64,000 nucleotides of DNA from Paractinoplanes ovalisporus (GCF_016834655.1 NZ_JAENHP010000005.1:186001-250000); one strand, 5' to 3'. Positions 48,390 through 57,232 are shown, counted from the stretch's first letter. Made by a program: numbers and translations. Notes: generated by a model from the sequence alone, not told the origin.

Positions 48390-49367
48390 TCAGCGGCCCA
48401 GGGCGGTCAGCACGCCGATGATCTCCGTTACGTTTCCGGACTCGAGGGCCGGCGTCGGGAGCAGGGCCATCGCGGGCACGGTGATGCCCGCGTCCACGTA
48501 GGCCTCCACCTTGGCCCGGCACTCGGCGGGCGAACCGTGCACGATCAGGTCGTCGACCACCTCGTCGGGGATGGCGGCCAGCGCGCCCTTGCGGTCGCCG
48601 GCCGACCAGGCCTGCCACATCGGGGCCAGCACCTCGCCGCGGCCCAGCCAGCGGTGGAAGGCGGCGTACGCGGGAACCGTCAGGTAGGCGGCGATCATGC
48701 GACGGCCCACCCGGCGGGCGTGGTCGGCGTCGTCGGTGGGGCAGACGAAGATCCGGGCGGCGACCTCGAAGTCGCGCTTCACCTCGGACAGGGCGGTCCC
48801 GACGTCGGCCGGGGAAAGCCAGTTCAGGATCACGCCGTCGGCCTCGGCGGCGGCCAGGCGGAGCATTCCCGGGCGCAGCGCGGCCAGCAGGATCTGCGGC
48901 GGGGCGGCGGGGGGACGCTCGAGCCGGAAACGCCGTACGGAAAAGGTCTCGAACTGGCCGTCGACGAGCTCACCGGCGAGCGCCGCCCGCAGGAAGCGCA
49001 GCATGTCGCGACTGCGCTGGAACGGCTCGGTGAACTCGGCCGCGTTCCAGTCCCCGACCACCACGGGGGACGACGCGCCGATGCCCAGCTGGAACCGGCC
49101 CGGCGCCGCCTCGGCCAGGGCGGCCGCGGTCATCGCGAGCAGACCCGGACCGCGCGTGAAGACGGGGGCGATGGCCGTGCCGAGCCGGAACTGCGGCGCC
49201 CACGCGGCGGCGAGCGTCAACGGGGTGAACGCGTCGGAGCCGGCCACCTCCGAGGTCCACAGATCGGTGAACCCGGCCTCGCTCAGCACCTGGTAGACGG
49301 CGGCGTGCTCGGAGAGCGGAATCCCGCCCAGGGGAACGGTCATGCCCCATCGCATCGACATGTCCAT
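48390..49367 (-). CDS. LLM-class flavin/F420-dependent oxidoreductase
   Basis: This 325-residue protein has the luciferase-like monooxygenase TIM-barrel pattern: an opening strand MRWGMTVPLGGIPL, EAGFTDLWTSEVAGSDAF in the first loop, RFQLGIGASSPVVVGDWN, and a C-terminal half with PPQILLAALRPGMLRLAA. Members use reduced FMN or coenzyme F420. The actinomycete subgroup with VTGSDAF-like loops is mostly F420 dependent, but that is inference. ATG at 49367 follows GCAGGATC. It is divergent from the ABC-like gene and shares the 108-base control region that contains a TetR-type palindrome. Confidence 0.82.
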   Translation of the reverse strand: MDMSMRWGMTVPLGGIPLSEHAAVYQVLSEAGFTDLWTSEVAGSDAFTPLTLAAAWAPQFRLGTAIAPVFTRGPGLLAMTAAALAEAAPGRFQLGIGASSPVVVGDWNAAEFTEPFQRSRDMLRFLRAALAGELVDGQFETFSVRRFRLERPPAAPPQILLAALRPGMLRLAAAEADGVILNWLSPADVGTALSEVKRDFEVAARIFVCPTDDADHARRVGRRMIAAYLTVPAYAAFHRWLGRGEVLAPMWQAWSAGDRKGALAAIPDEVVDDLIVHGSPAECRAKVEAYVDAGITVPAMALLPTPALESGNVTEIIGVLTALGR

Positions 49368-49441
49368 GATCCTGCCCTGGCGCGGCAGTGAGGTCCACCA
49401 CCGGGCGGTGGCATCGACGGGCGTCGCGGGTATGTTTTTGA

Positions 49442-49455
49442 ACTGACCAGTCAGT
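49442..49455. promoter_or_regulatory. TetR-type operator candidate
   Basis: ACTGACCAGTCAGT has perfect arms ACTGAC and GTCAGT around CA. This is a common operator form for TetR/AcrR-family repressors. It lies 20 bases before the ABC-like start codon, in the divergent gap. The TetR gene is third in the operon that starts here. Confidence 0.55.
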
Positions 49456-49475
49456 CTAAGTTTGAGGAGCCCGTC

Positions 49476-50378
49476 ATGCCGGTGCTCATCGCGCGCGGGG
49501 CGGGCGTCCGCCGGCGCCGTCGCCGCGGCCAAGACCCGTGGCTCTTCCGCGACCTCGACGTGACGGTCGAGCCCGGCGATCTCGTCGCGGTGGTGGGCCC
49601 GCCCGGCAGCGGCCGGACGACGGTGTTGCTCGCCCTGGCCCGGCGTTTCCGGCTGGCGTCGGGCCGGGTCACGCTCGAGGGCCGCGCGTCCCTCGGCTAC
49701 GTGCCCGAGGTCTCGACGCCCGAACCAGTCTTCACCGTCACCGAGCACATCCGCGAGCGCCTGGCGTTGCTGGGCCGCCCATGCTCCGAGGCGGCCACGG
49801 TTCCGTTGCGCGGTCTCGAGGGGGACAAGCAGGGTCAAGAGCTTTCCCCGTACGAGAAACAGCTCCTCGGACTGGTCCTGGCCGAGCTCGCCGACCCGGC
49901 CGTGATCGCGCTCGACGGTTTCGACGACGGCCTGAACGCCCGCGAGCAGGAGTCGCTGCTCCGGCTCATCACCGAGGTCGCCGCCCGGGGCGTGGCCGTC
50001 ATCGTGACCGCCCGCGAGGCCTCCCCGGCCGACTTCACCACGGTGATCCACCTGGGCGCCGACGCCGCCCAGCCGGTCGGTGCCAGCCCCGCGAGCGGCT
50101 CGCGCGACAGCGGCGACGCGGGCGACACGGACGCCGACATGGGCGCCGACGTGGGCGACGCGGGCGGTGCTGGCGGCTCGCGCGACGGCGGCGACGTGGA
50201 TGGTGCGCCGGGCTCGCGCGATGGCGGCGGCACCGGCGGATCGCGCGGCGCGGGTGCCGACGTGGGCGACCCGGGCGACCCGGGCGGTGCGGAAGACGAC
50301 CGCGACGCGGGCGGTGTGGGTGACGAGCGCGCCGCCGAGCTGGATGACGACGAGACGGGAAAGGGGGCGGAGCGGTGA
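49476..50378 (+). CDS. ABC-type ATPase-like protein with altered Walker motifs
   Basis: This 300-residue protein has the ABC fold in its first 205 residues. Walker A reads GPPGSGRTTV with Arg47 in place of the usual Lys. The signature region is LSPYEKQLLGLVLAELADPA, not LSGGQ. Walker B ends VIALDGFDDGL, with Gly148 where the catalytic Glu is expected. Those changes would weaken or abolish ATP hydrolysis; a family of such ABC-like proteins accompanies YhgE/Pip proteins in actinomycetes. From residue 205 on, the tail is Asp/Gly/Ala/Ser low complexity with repeated GSRDGG. ATG 49476 follows GAGGAG. It is coupled to the YhgE gene by a four-base overlap. Confidence 0.78.
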   Translation: MPVLIARGAGVRRRRRRGQDPWLFRDLDVTVEPGDLVAVVGPPGSGRTTVLLALARRFRLASGRVTLEGRASLGYVPEVSTPEPVFTVTEHIRERLALLGRPCSEAATVPLRGLEGDKQGQELSPYEKQLLGLVLAELADPAVIALDGFDDGLNAREQESLLRLITEVAARGVAVIVTAREASPADFTTVIHLGADAAQPVGASPASGSRDSGDAGDTDADMGADVGDAGGAGGSRDGGDVDGAPGSRDGGGTGGSRGAGADVGDPGDPGGAEDDRDAGGVGDERAAELDDDETGKGAER

Positions 50379-52519
50379 AGGGACTTTCCACGGTTTCGCT
50401 GGCCGGGATGGAGCTGCGGCGGTTCCTCCGGGGGAGGCTGACCCGGGCCGCCCTGGTCACTCTGGCCGTCATTCCGCTGCTCTACGGGGCGCTTTATCTG
50501 TACGCGTTCTGGGATCCCTACGGGCGGCTCAACCACATCCCCGCGGCTCTGGTCGTCGAGGATCGAGCGGCCACCGCGAGCGACGGCACCACCGTGCACG
50601 CGGGCAAAGACCTCGCCGACGAGCTCATCGACCGCGAGATCTTCGACTGGCACGTCACCGACGAGGCCGGCGCCGAGAAGGGGCTGGCCGACGGCAGCTA
50701 CCAGCTCATGCTCCGCATCCCGGCGGACTTCTCGGCCGACCTGGTCACCGGGCCCGACGCCGCCAAGCAGCCGCAGCTCGCGCGACTCACCGCGGTCAGC
50801 GACGACGCCACCAACTATCTGTCGGGGGTCTTCGCGCGCACCGCTTTCGACGAGGTCCGCAGTGCGGCCGCGGCCTCGGCGTCGGCCGGGTATTTCGACA
50901 AGATGCTGATCGGGTTCACCGATCTCAAGGAGCAGACCGCGCAGGCCGCCGACGGGGCCGGGAAGCTGCGGGACGGCGCCGGCAGTGCCGAGAACGGCGC
51001 GGACAAGCTGGCCGGCGGGCTGGACGACGCCGAAAGTGGCGCGGGACGGCTGCGGAGCGGTCTCGGCACGGCCACGACCGGGGCCGGAGACCTCGCGGAC
51101 GGGCTGGCCCAGCTCAACGCGGGCGCCCAGCAACTCGCCACCGGCACCCGGCAGGCGGCCACCGGCGGGCGGCAGCTCGCGAACGCGGTCGACGACGCCG
51201 CCGACAAGGCGGGTCCGCTGCTGCGGGACAACGCCGAGCGCATCGCCGACGCGGCCGACCTCGTCGCCCGTGGGGCGGACACGCTGGCGGCCAACATCGG
51301 GGCCATCGACAGCGCCGCCGACCGGGCCGTGCGGAACGCCGAACAGCTTCAGGACTATCTGAACGGCCTGCCCGACGACACCGAAGGCATCACCGAGGCC
51401 CGGGCGCTCGCGGGGCGTCTGGTCAGCGCGGCCCGCCAGGTGCGAACCGAGATCGACGACGCCGACCTGGCGAGCCTGCGCACCGAGCTGCGTCAGGTCG
51501 CGGCGACGGCCCGGAAGATCTCGGCCGCGGCGCCGCACCTGGCCGACGACGTGCGGGCCGCCCGTACGAAGGTCGACCAGCTCGCCGCGGGTCTCGACCG
51601 GCTGGCCACGGGCGCGGGGCAGCTCAGCACCGGCACCGCTCAGGCCGAGCAGGGCGCGCAGGACCTTCAGGGCGGCCTCTACCGGCTCTCCTCCGGCGCC
51701 CGCGAACTCTCCGGCGGTCTGTCCACGCTGGCCAGTGGCGGTCACAAACTGGCCGGCGGGCTGGGTGACCTGCAGGGCGGCGCCGAACAACTCGCCACGG
51801 GGCTGGCCGACGGCGCCGACAAGATCCCGGGCTACGGGGACGATCCGGGTGACCGGGCCGACGTGCTGGGCGATCCCGTTTCGCTCGACCGCAGCGTCCG
51901 GCACCCCGCGGGCACGTACGGGGTCGGCTTCGCCCCGTACTTCCTGGCCCTCGCCCTGTGGGTCGGCGCGATGATCACGTTCATGGTGCTGCGCCCGCTC
52001 AACCGGCGCTACCTGGTCAGTGAGGCCCCCACGTACCGGATCTTGCTGGCTGGTCTGCTGCCCGCGGTGGCCGTCGGTCTCGTGCAGGCGACTCTGCTGT
52101 TCGTGGTCGTGCACTTCGGCCTCGGGCTCGACCCGGTGCACCCGGCAGCCACGTGGGGACTGCTCGCTCTCACCGCGGCCGTGTTCGCGGCCATCATGCA
52201 GCTGCTCGGCGCGGCGTTCGGCGCCCCCGGTCGCATCCTCGCCCTGGCGCTGCTCATGCTGCAGCTCACGTCCTCCGGCGGCACCTATCCGGTGCAGACC
52301 ACGCCGGGGTTCTTCCAGGTGGTCCACCCGCTGCTTCCCATGACGTACGTCGTCCAGGCCGCGCGCCACACCATCGACGGCGGCCCGTGGGGCACCGTGC
52401 TGCAGGGGGTCGCGCTCCTGGTGGCGTACGGGCTGGGCGCCTTGACCTTGACCTTGCTGGCCGCTCGGCGGAGCAGGCGCCTGACGCTGAGCGACCTGCA
52501 CCCCGAACTCGTGCTCTGA
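50375..52519 (+). CDS. YhgE/Pip family membrane protein
   Basis: This 714-residue protein has an N-terminal transmembrane helix (ALVTLAVIPLLYGALYLYAF) after the RRFLRGRLTRA lead, a large outer domain, and about five helices after residue 505 (YFLALALWVGAMITFMVL, ILLAGLLPAVAVGLVQATLL, LLALTAAVFAAIMQLLGAAF, ILALALLMLQLTS). The outer part between residues 180 and 490 is a helical coil with many Gly-Ala-x-x-L heptad-like repeats (GAGDLADGLAQLNAGAQQLA). The family includes phage infection protein and is related to EsaA-type secretion components. GTG 50375 follows GGGGGCGGAG. It probably forms an export complex with the ABC-like protein. Confidence 0.85.
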   Translation: MKGLSTVSLAGMELRRFLRGRLTRAALVTLAVIPLLYGALYLYAFWDPYGRLNHIPAALVVEDRAATASDGTTVHAGKDLADELIDREIFDWHVTDEAGAEKGLADGSYQLMLRIPADFSADLVTGPDAAKQPQLARLTAVSDDATNYLSGVFARTAFDEVRSAAAASASAGYFDKMLIGFTDLKEQTAQAADGAGKLRDGAGSAENGADKLAGGLDDAESGAGRLRSGLGTATTGAGDLADGLAQLNAGAQQLATGTRQAATGGRQLANAVDDAADKAGPLLRDNAERIADAADLVARGADTLAANIGAIDSAADRAVRNAEQLQDYLNGLPDDTEGITEARALAGRLVSAARQVRTEIDDADLASLRTELRQVAATARKISAAAPHLADDVRAARTKVDQLAAGLDRLATGAGQLSTGTAQAEQGAQDLQGGLYRLSSGARELSGGLSTLASGGHKLAGGLGDLQGGAEQLATGLADGADKIPGYGDDPGDRADVLGDPVSLDRSVRHPAGTYGVGFAPYFLALALWVGAMITFMVLRPLNRRYLVSEAPTYRILLAGLLPAVAVGLVQATLLFVVVHFGLGLDPVHPAATWGLLALTAAVFAAIMQLLGAAFGAPGRILALALLMLQLTSSGGTYPVQTTPGFFQVVHPLLPMTYVVQAARHTIDGGPWGTVLQGVALLVAYGLGALTLTLLAARRSRRLTLSDLHPELVL

Positions 52520-52531
52520 AACACTGTCATC

Positions 52532-53143
52532 GTGACGACGGACGGGCGGACGCGGCGGCGGGAGGACACCCGGCAGCGGCTCTTCGAGGCGGCGGTGGAA
52601 CTCATCGCCGAACAGGGCTTCTCGGCCACGACGGTGGACGACATCGCGCTGCGGGCCCAGGTCGCCAAGGGCACGGTCTATTACAACTTCAAGTCGAAGA
52701 CCGACCTGTTCGAGGAGCTGCTGCGGCACGGGATCGGGCTGCTGACTGAGGAATTCCGCACGGCGGTGAAGGGCCTGCCCCCACGTGAGGCGGTGGCCGC
52801 CCTGATTCGGAGCCAGCTCGAATACATCCGTCGCTACCGGGCGTTCGCGCAGTTGCTGCTGTCGGAGATGTGGCGCACCAACCGGGAATGGCAGCAGACC
52901 CTCGTGCTGCTGCGCGAGCAGGCCATCGGCGTGATCGCGGAGACCGTGCAGGCCGGCGTCGACTCCGGTGACCTGCCGGCCGACCTCGACGTTCGGGTGG
53001 CGTCGTCCGCGCTGTTCGGCGTGGGCCTGGTCGTGGCCGTCGACTGGCTGGTGTTCATGCCGGAGCGACCCCTCCAAGACGTGGAGGAGTCGCTCCTGGC
53101 GATCGTGCGGCAGGTAGGCGGGGCTCCCAATCCCCATTCATGA
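52532..53143 (+). CDS. TetR-family regulator with duplicated 3' end
   Basis: This 203-residue protein has a TetR N-terminal HTH (GFSATTVDDIALRAQVAKG, TVYYNFKSKTDLFEELLRHG) and a ligand domain with EYIRRYRAFAQLLLSEMWR. It lies 13 bases after the YhgE gene, and a matching palindrome lies before the operon, so it probably represses it. The C-terminus now ends RQVGGAPNPHS because a 67-bp tandem duplication changes the frame; the third, partial copy still encodes the likely original end DVEESLLAIVRRVGGTTT in another frame. Start GTG 52532. The altered tail may not affect function, since it follows the folded core. Confidence 0.85.
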   Translation: MTTDGRTRRREDTRQRLFEAAVELIAEQGFSATTVDDIALRAQVAKGTVYYNFKSKTDLFEELLRHGIGLLTEEFRTAVKGLPPREAVAALIRSQLEYIRRYRAFAQLLLSEMWRTNREWQQTLVLLREQAIGVIAETVQAGVDSGDLPADLDVRVASSALFGVGLVVAVDWLVFMPERPLQDVEESLLAIVRQVGGAPNPHS

Positions 53144-53254
53144 AGACGTGGAGGAGTCGCTCCTGGCGATCGTGCGGCAGGTAGGCGGGGCTCCCAATCC
53201 CCATTCATGAAGACGTGGAGGAGTCGCTCCTGGCGATCGTGCGCAGGGTCGGCG
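53076..53254 (+). repeat. 67-bp tandem duplication, 2.7 copies
   Basis: Copy A is 53076-53142, copy B is 53143-53209, and a partial copy C starts at 53210 and diverges after GATCGTGCG near 53241. Copies A and B are identical over their 67 bases. The unit length is not a multiple of three, so each copy changes the reading frame. Copy A supplies the present TetR stop at the junction with copy B. Confidence 0.95.
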
Positions 53255-53257
53255 GAA

Positions 53258-54322
53258 CTACGACATAGCCTTCGAGCGCCACGCCGTCGCCCACGAGGTG
53301 CGGCCGTTGGTGCGCAGCAGCGACCCCTCGTAGACCCGGGTGCCGATGGCCAGCAACCCGGCCGCGGTGACGGCCATGACGACGAGCGCGACGATCGGCT
53401 CCCAGACGGCGGCGTCGCCGTTGAAGATGCGGACCGGCATCGCGACCGGCGCCGAGATCGGCACGTACGACAGGATGCGCATCACCAGGTCGTTCTCGCC
53501 GAAGAAGATCACCGCGAAGAACGGCAGCATGACGGCCATCTGCACCGGCTGCGACGAGCTGCTCAGCTCCTCGGGCCGCGACGCCATCGCGCCCACGCCG
53601 GCCCACAGCGCCGCCAGCATCACGAAGCCGACCACGAAGAACGCCACGAACCAGCCGATCGTCGGCTCCAGCAGCCGCAGCACGCCACTGTCGAGCCCGG
53701 CCAGCCTCGATCCGACCAGCGTGACGATCGCGATCAGGCCGACCTGGACGAACGCCAGCAACGAGAGCGCGGCCACCTTGCCCGCCAGCAACGCCCGGGT
53801 CGGGACGCTGGCCACCAGGATCTCGACGATGCGGGTCTGCTTCTCCTCGGTGACGCTCTGCGCGATCTGCAGGCCGAACAGGAACGACGTGAAGAAGAAG
53901 ACGAACGCCAGCGCGAACGGGACGATGTAGGCCAGGAACGGGTCGACCGCGTCCGGGTCCAGCAGCCGGGTGGGAGGTGCCGTGCTCAGCGCCCGCACCA
54001 CGTCGGTCGGGGTGTCCGACATGCCGAGCACCTCGGGCCCGGAGACGACCGCGGCGTCCACGTCGCCGTCGCGCAGCAGCTTCTCGGCGGCCGCGTCGTC
54101 GGCCACCACCCGCACCTCGAGGTCGGCCTGCTGCAGGGCCGTGGCCGTGGTCTGGTCGGCGACCGCGACCGAGGTCGGCCCGCCCGAGAACACGGCCGGC
54201 AGCACCGTCACCGCGATCGAGAACAGCAGGAAGAACGCGGTGCTGAACAGGAACGTCTTGTCCCGCAGCTTGACCTTGATCTCGCGGGCGGCGACGACCT
54301 TGGCGGCGGCGTAGGTGCTCAT
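53258..54322 (-). CDS. NatB-type ABC-2 permease
   Basis: This 354-residue permease has an N-terminal helix (TFLFSTAFFLLFSIAVTVLP), a large outer loop, and five further helices (AYIVPFALAFVFFFTSFLFG, LAGKVAALSLLAFVQVGLIA, IGWFVAFFVVGFVMLAALWA, MAVMLPFFAVIFFG, IVALVVMAVTAAGLLAIG). The segment SVTEEKQTRIVEILVASVP is typical of the NatB sodium or drug exporter branch. It is coupled to its ATPase by a four-base overlap (ATGA). The 3' end is convergent with the TetR gene and overlaps the ancestral TetR end. Confidence 0.88.
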   Translation of the reverse strand: MSTYAAAKVVAAREIKVKLRDKTFLFSTAFFLLFSIAVTVLPAVFSGGPTSVAVADQTTATALQQADLEVRVVADDAAAEKLLRDGDVDAAVVSGPEVLGMSDTPTDVVRALSTAPPTRLLDPDAVDPFLAYIVPFALAFVFFFTSFLFGLQIAQSVTEEKQTRIVEILVASVPTRALLAGKVAALSLLAFVQVGLIAIVTLVGSRLAGLDSGVLRLLEPTIGWFVAFFVVGFVMLAALWAGVGAMASRPEELSSSSQPVQMAVMLPFFAVIFFGENDLVMRILSYVPISAPVAMPVRIFNGDAAVWEPIVALVVMAVTAAGLLAIGTRVYEGSLLRTNGRTSWATAWRSKAMS

Positions 54323-55212
54323 CGGACGACCTCTCGGAAGATCTCGGTCAGGGTCGGGACGACCGGGCCGAAGGAGCGCACCGGGCCACGTTCGAGCGCG
54401 GCCAGCAGCACCTTCTGGTCGTCGAAGCCGGCGTCCAGCGTGAAGACGGCCCGGGCGCCGTCGAGGTCGATCAGCTCCACCCCCGGCTGGTCGCGCAGCC
54501 AGCCGGCGTCGGTGTCGACCAGCATCTGATAGCGCGGTTCGGCGTGCTGGGCGCGCAGCGTGGCGCGGTCACCGGCGGCCCGGATCCCGCCGTCCGCGAT
54601 GATCACGAGGTCGTCGCACAGCCGCTCGACCAGTTCAAGCTGGTGGCTCGAGAAGAGCACCGGCGCCCCGGAGGCGGCCCGGTCGCGCAGCACCTCGACC
54701 ATCGTCTCGACGGCGATCGGGTCGAGCCCCGAGAACGGCTCGTCGAGCACCAGCACCTCGGGGTCGTGCACCAGAGCGGCGGCCACCTGCGCGCGCTGCT
54801 GGTTGCCGAGCGACAGCTTCTCCAGTTTCTCGCCCGCGCGCTCGCCGAGCCCGAGACGTTCCAGGAGCTTTCCCGTACGCTCCTCGGCCGCGCTGCTGCT
54901 CAGGCCGTGCAACCGGCCGAGATAGACGATCTGGTCGTGCACGGTCATCTTCGGGTAGAGGCCGCGCTCCTCGGGCATGTATCCGAACCGCTGCCGGATC
55001 TCCCGGGTCAGCGGCTTCCCACCCAGGGTCACCTCGCCGCTGTCGGCGGCCAGGACGCCCAGGATGATCCGCATGGTGGTGGTCTTGCCGGCGCCGTTCG
55101 CGCCGACGAAACCGGTCAGCTTGCCGCCGCCGACGGCGAACGAGACGTTCTTGAGAACTGCCCGGTCACCGAAGCTGCGGCTGACGGAATCGACGTTCAG
55201 CACGGTGGTCAT
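54319..55212 (-). CDS. NatA-type ABC transporter ATP-binding protein
   Basis: This 297-residue ATPase has Walker A GANGAGKTTTMR near residues 37-48, the Q-loop FGYMPEERGLYP, a signature LSLGNQQRAQV and Walker B LVLDEPFSGLDP, with switch His in SSHQLELVERL. All catalytic residues are present, unlike in the ABC-like gene at 49476. A C-terminal domain of about 80 residues is typical of the NatA branch. It works with the permease that follows. ATG 55212 is chosen as the normal family start. A two-component system lies just upstream on the same strand and may control it. Confidence 0.92.
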   Translation of the reverse strand: MTTVLNVDSVSRSFGDRAVLKNVSFAVGGGKLTGFVGANGAGKTTTMRIILGVLAADSGEVTLGGKPLTREIRQRFGYMPEERGLYPKMTVHDQIVYLGRLHGLSSSAAEERTGKLLERLGLGERAGEKLEKLSLGNQQRAQVAAALVHDPEVLVLDEPFSGLDPIAVETMVEVLRDRAASGAPVLFSSHQLELVERLCDDLVIIADGGIRAAGDRATLRAQHAEPRYQMLVDTDAGWLRDQPGVELIDLDGARAVFTLDAGFDDQKVLLAALERGPVRSFGPVVPTLTEIFREVVR

Positions 55213-55289
55213 GCCTTTAGACGCTAGGCAATCGGGCCGCTCCGCGCGTCCGGCTCGAGCATGATCCACCGGGTCCTCCGCGCGGAGGA

Positions 55290-55946
55290 CTACCCGCCCG
55301 GGCGGACCACCCCGAGTTCGTACGCCAACACGACCGCCTGTGTGCGGTCACGCGCGCCGAGCTTGGTCAGCACGCGGCTCACGTGGGTCTTGACCGTGGT
55401 CTCGCCCAGGTGCAGCGACGCCGCGATCTCGGCGTTGGTGGCGCCCCCGGCCAGTTCGACCAGCACCTCGTGCTCGCGCGGGGTCAGCTCGTCGAGGCGG
55501 GCCGCGGGTTCCGCCCGTACGGTCCCCGGCCGCGCGAACGCCGAGATCACGCGACGGGTGATCTCGGGCGCCAGCAGCGCGTCGCCCCGGGCCACCACCC
55601 GCACGGCCTCGACCAGCGACTCCGGCGAACTGTTCTTGAGCAGGAACCCGCTGGCGCCGGCCTCGAGCGCCGCGAACAGGTAGTCGTCGCGGTCGAACGT
55701 GGTCAGGATCAGCACCGACGGCCCACCCCCGGTGGCGACGATGCGGCGGGTCGCCTCGAGCCCGTTCATGCCGGGCATCTCGACGTCCATGAGCACGACG
55801 TCGGGGGCGTGCTGGGCGGTCGCCGCGACGGCCTGGGCGCCGTCCTCGGCCTCGCCGACCACCTCGATGTCGTCCTCCATGCCGAGGATCACGCGGAAGC
55901 CCGTACGCACCAGGCGGTGGTCGTCCGCGAGGAGGACCCGGATCAC
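55290..55946 (-). CDS. NarL/LuxR-type response regulator
   Basis: This 218-residue regulator has a receiver domain with phospho-acceptor Asp54 (VVLMDVEMPGMNG), acidic residues near Asp8 and Asp9, the T/K switch residues in ILTTFDRDD and FLLKNSSPE, and a LuxR-type HTH from about residue 153 (LTPREHEVLVELAGGATNAE, LHLGETTVKTHVSRVLTKLG). It is coupled to the histidine kinase by a four-base GTGA overlap. It likely controls the adjacent NatAB exporter, as in similar actinomycete loci. Confidence 0.93.
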   Translation of the reverse strand: MIRVLLADDHRLVRTGFRVILGMEDDIEVVGEAEDGAQAVAATAQHAPDVVLMDVEMPGMNGLEATRRIVATGGGPSVLILTTFDRDDYLFAALEAGASGFLLKNSSPESLVEAVRVVARGDALLAPEITRRVISAFARPGTVRAEPAARLDELTPREHEVLVELAGGATNAEIAASLHLGETTVKTHVSRVLTKLGARDRTQAVVLAYELGVVRPGG

Positions 55947-57232
55947 GACGCCACCTTCTCTTCCGTGCTTTCCCGCTGCTTGGGTACGGCCAGGGGCAGC
56001 CGCGACCGTACGCGGAAGCCGCCCGTGTCGCCGGTCCGGTTGGCCGCCTCGACCGTGCCGCCGAGCAGAGCCACCCGTTCCCGCATGCCGATCAGACCCA
56101 TCCCGCCGGTGGTCCGCACCGCCCCACGTCCGTCGTCGGCCACGTCGATCTCCAGCTCGCGGGCGAGGTAGCGGATCCGGACGTCGACTGTGGACGCGCC
56201 GGCGTGCTTGAGCGCGTTGGTCACGGCCTCCTGCACGATCCGGTACGCCGTCTGGGACGTCGACGCCGGCACCTCGGCGGCCGTGCCGTAGACCGCGAAG
56301 TGCGGCGTGAGCCCCGCGTCGCGCACCCGGTCGAGCAGCTCCTCGACCCGTTCGACACCCGGGCTGGGCGCGGTCACCGGTTCGTCGGCCGTGCGCAGCG
56401 CGCCCAGCATGCGCTGGAGTTCGTCCACCGCCGTACGGGCGCTCTCCTCGACCGCCGTCAACGAATCGCGCGCGGTCTCGGTGTTGCGGTCCATCGCCCG
56501 CCGCGCCGCCGCGGCCTGGATGCCCATGACCGACACGTGATGCGCCACGACGTCGTGCAGTTCCCGCGCGATCCGCAGCCGCTCGGTGACGACCGCCTGC
56601 TCCTCGGCCGTGGCCCGGGCCAGCCGCAGTTGCTCGGTCTGGTCGACCAGCACGGCCTCACGCCGCGCGGCCAGCCAGGCGATCTCACCGAAGAAGTAGG
56701 AGAAGCCGAACACCACGACGTTCATCAGAACCTGGCTGACCAGGGCCGAGAGCAGCGGCGGCAGCTCGCCCGTGCCGTCGGCGAACGCGTCCTCCGGGAT
56801 GCCGTCGACGGAGATCAGCCACGCGACGGCGAGCCACCCGAACATCGCACCGATCACACCGATCCGCAGCCAGCGGGCCCGCGCGTGATCCCGCCCCCAG
56901 GCCCCTTCGGCATAGATCGCCGCGAAGATCGCCCCCGACGCGAACTGGATCTCCTGCGCCTCCCGGACCTGCCCCACGATGAACACGACGGCCGTGACCA
57001 GCAGGACCACATCGGGGTGGCTACGCCGCCAGATCAGCGGAAACGTGATCGCGAAGGCGAAGCCAAGATGCTCGAAGGCGCTGCGCTCGACCCCCCACAC
57101 GAACTGCCCCACGCTGCGGGCCAGCATCACATAGAGCAGCGCGGCCGCCACCACGACAAGGCCGATGACGAGGTCGATGCGGCGTTGCCGGGGCGTGGGC
57201 CCAGGTCGTCGCCAGTCGTCGAGGCTGGACAT
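55943..57232 (-). CDS. DesK/NarX-type sensor histidine kinase
   Basis: This 429-residue kinase has four or five transmembrane helices in its first 185 residues (LVIGLVVVAAALLYVML, FAFAITFPLIW, DVVLLVTAVVFIVG, GVIGAMFGWLAVAWLISV) and a HisKA_3 dimerisation helix with His226 (RIARELHDVVAHHVSVMG). The ATPase domain has TAYRIVQEAVTNALKHAG (N box), VADDGRG (D box) and GGMGLIGMRERVALLGG (G box). ATG 57232 is the conserved start. The signal is unknown; membrane or cell-wall stress is typical for this class. It pairs with the response regulator that follows. Confidence 0.93.
   Translation of the reverse strand: MSSLDDWRRPGPTPRQRRIDLVIGLVVVAAALLYVMLARSVGQFVWGVERSAFEHLGFAFAITFPLIWRRSHPDVVLLVTAVVFIVGQVREAQEIQFASGAIFAAIYAEGAWGRDHARARWLRIGVIGAMFGWLAVAWLISVDGIPEDAFADGTGELPPLLSALVSQVLMNVVVFGFSYFFGEIAWLAARREAVLVDQTEQLRLARATAEEQAVVTERLRIARELHDVVAHHVSVMGIQAAAARRAMDRNTETARDSLTAVEESARTAVDELQRMLGALRTADEPVTAPSPGVERVEELLDRVRDAGLTPHFAVYGTAAEVPASTSQTAYRIVQEAVTNALKHAGASTVDVRIRYLARELEIDVADDGRGAVRTTGGMGLIGMRERVALLGGTVEAANRTGDTGGFRVRSRLPLAVPKQRESTEEKVAS

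Noticed and set aside
49835..53137. An 1100-codon minus-strand frame opposite YhgE and TetR
   Set aside because: It is a typical high-GC shadow; the plus strand carries recognisable YhgE and TetR domains.
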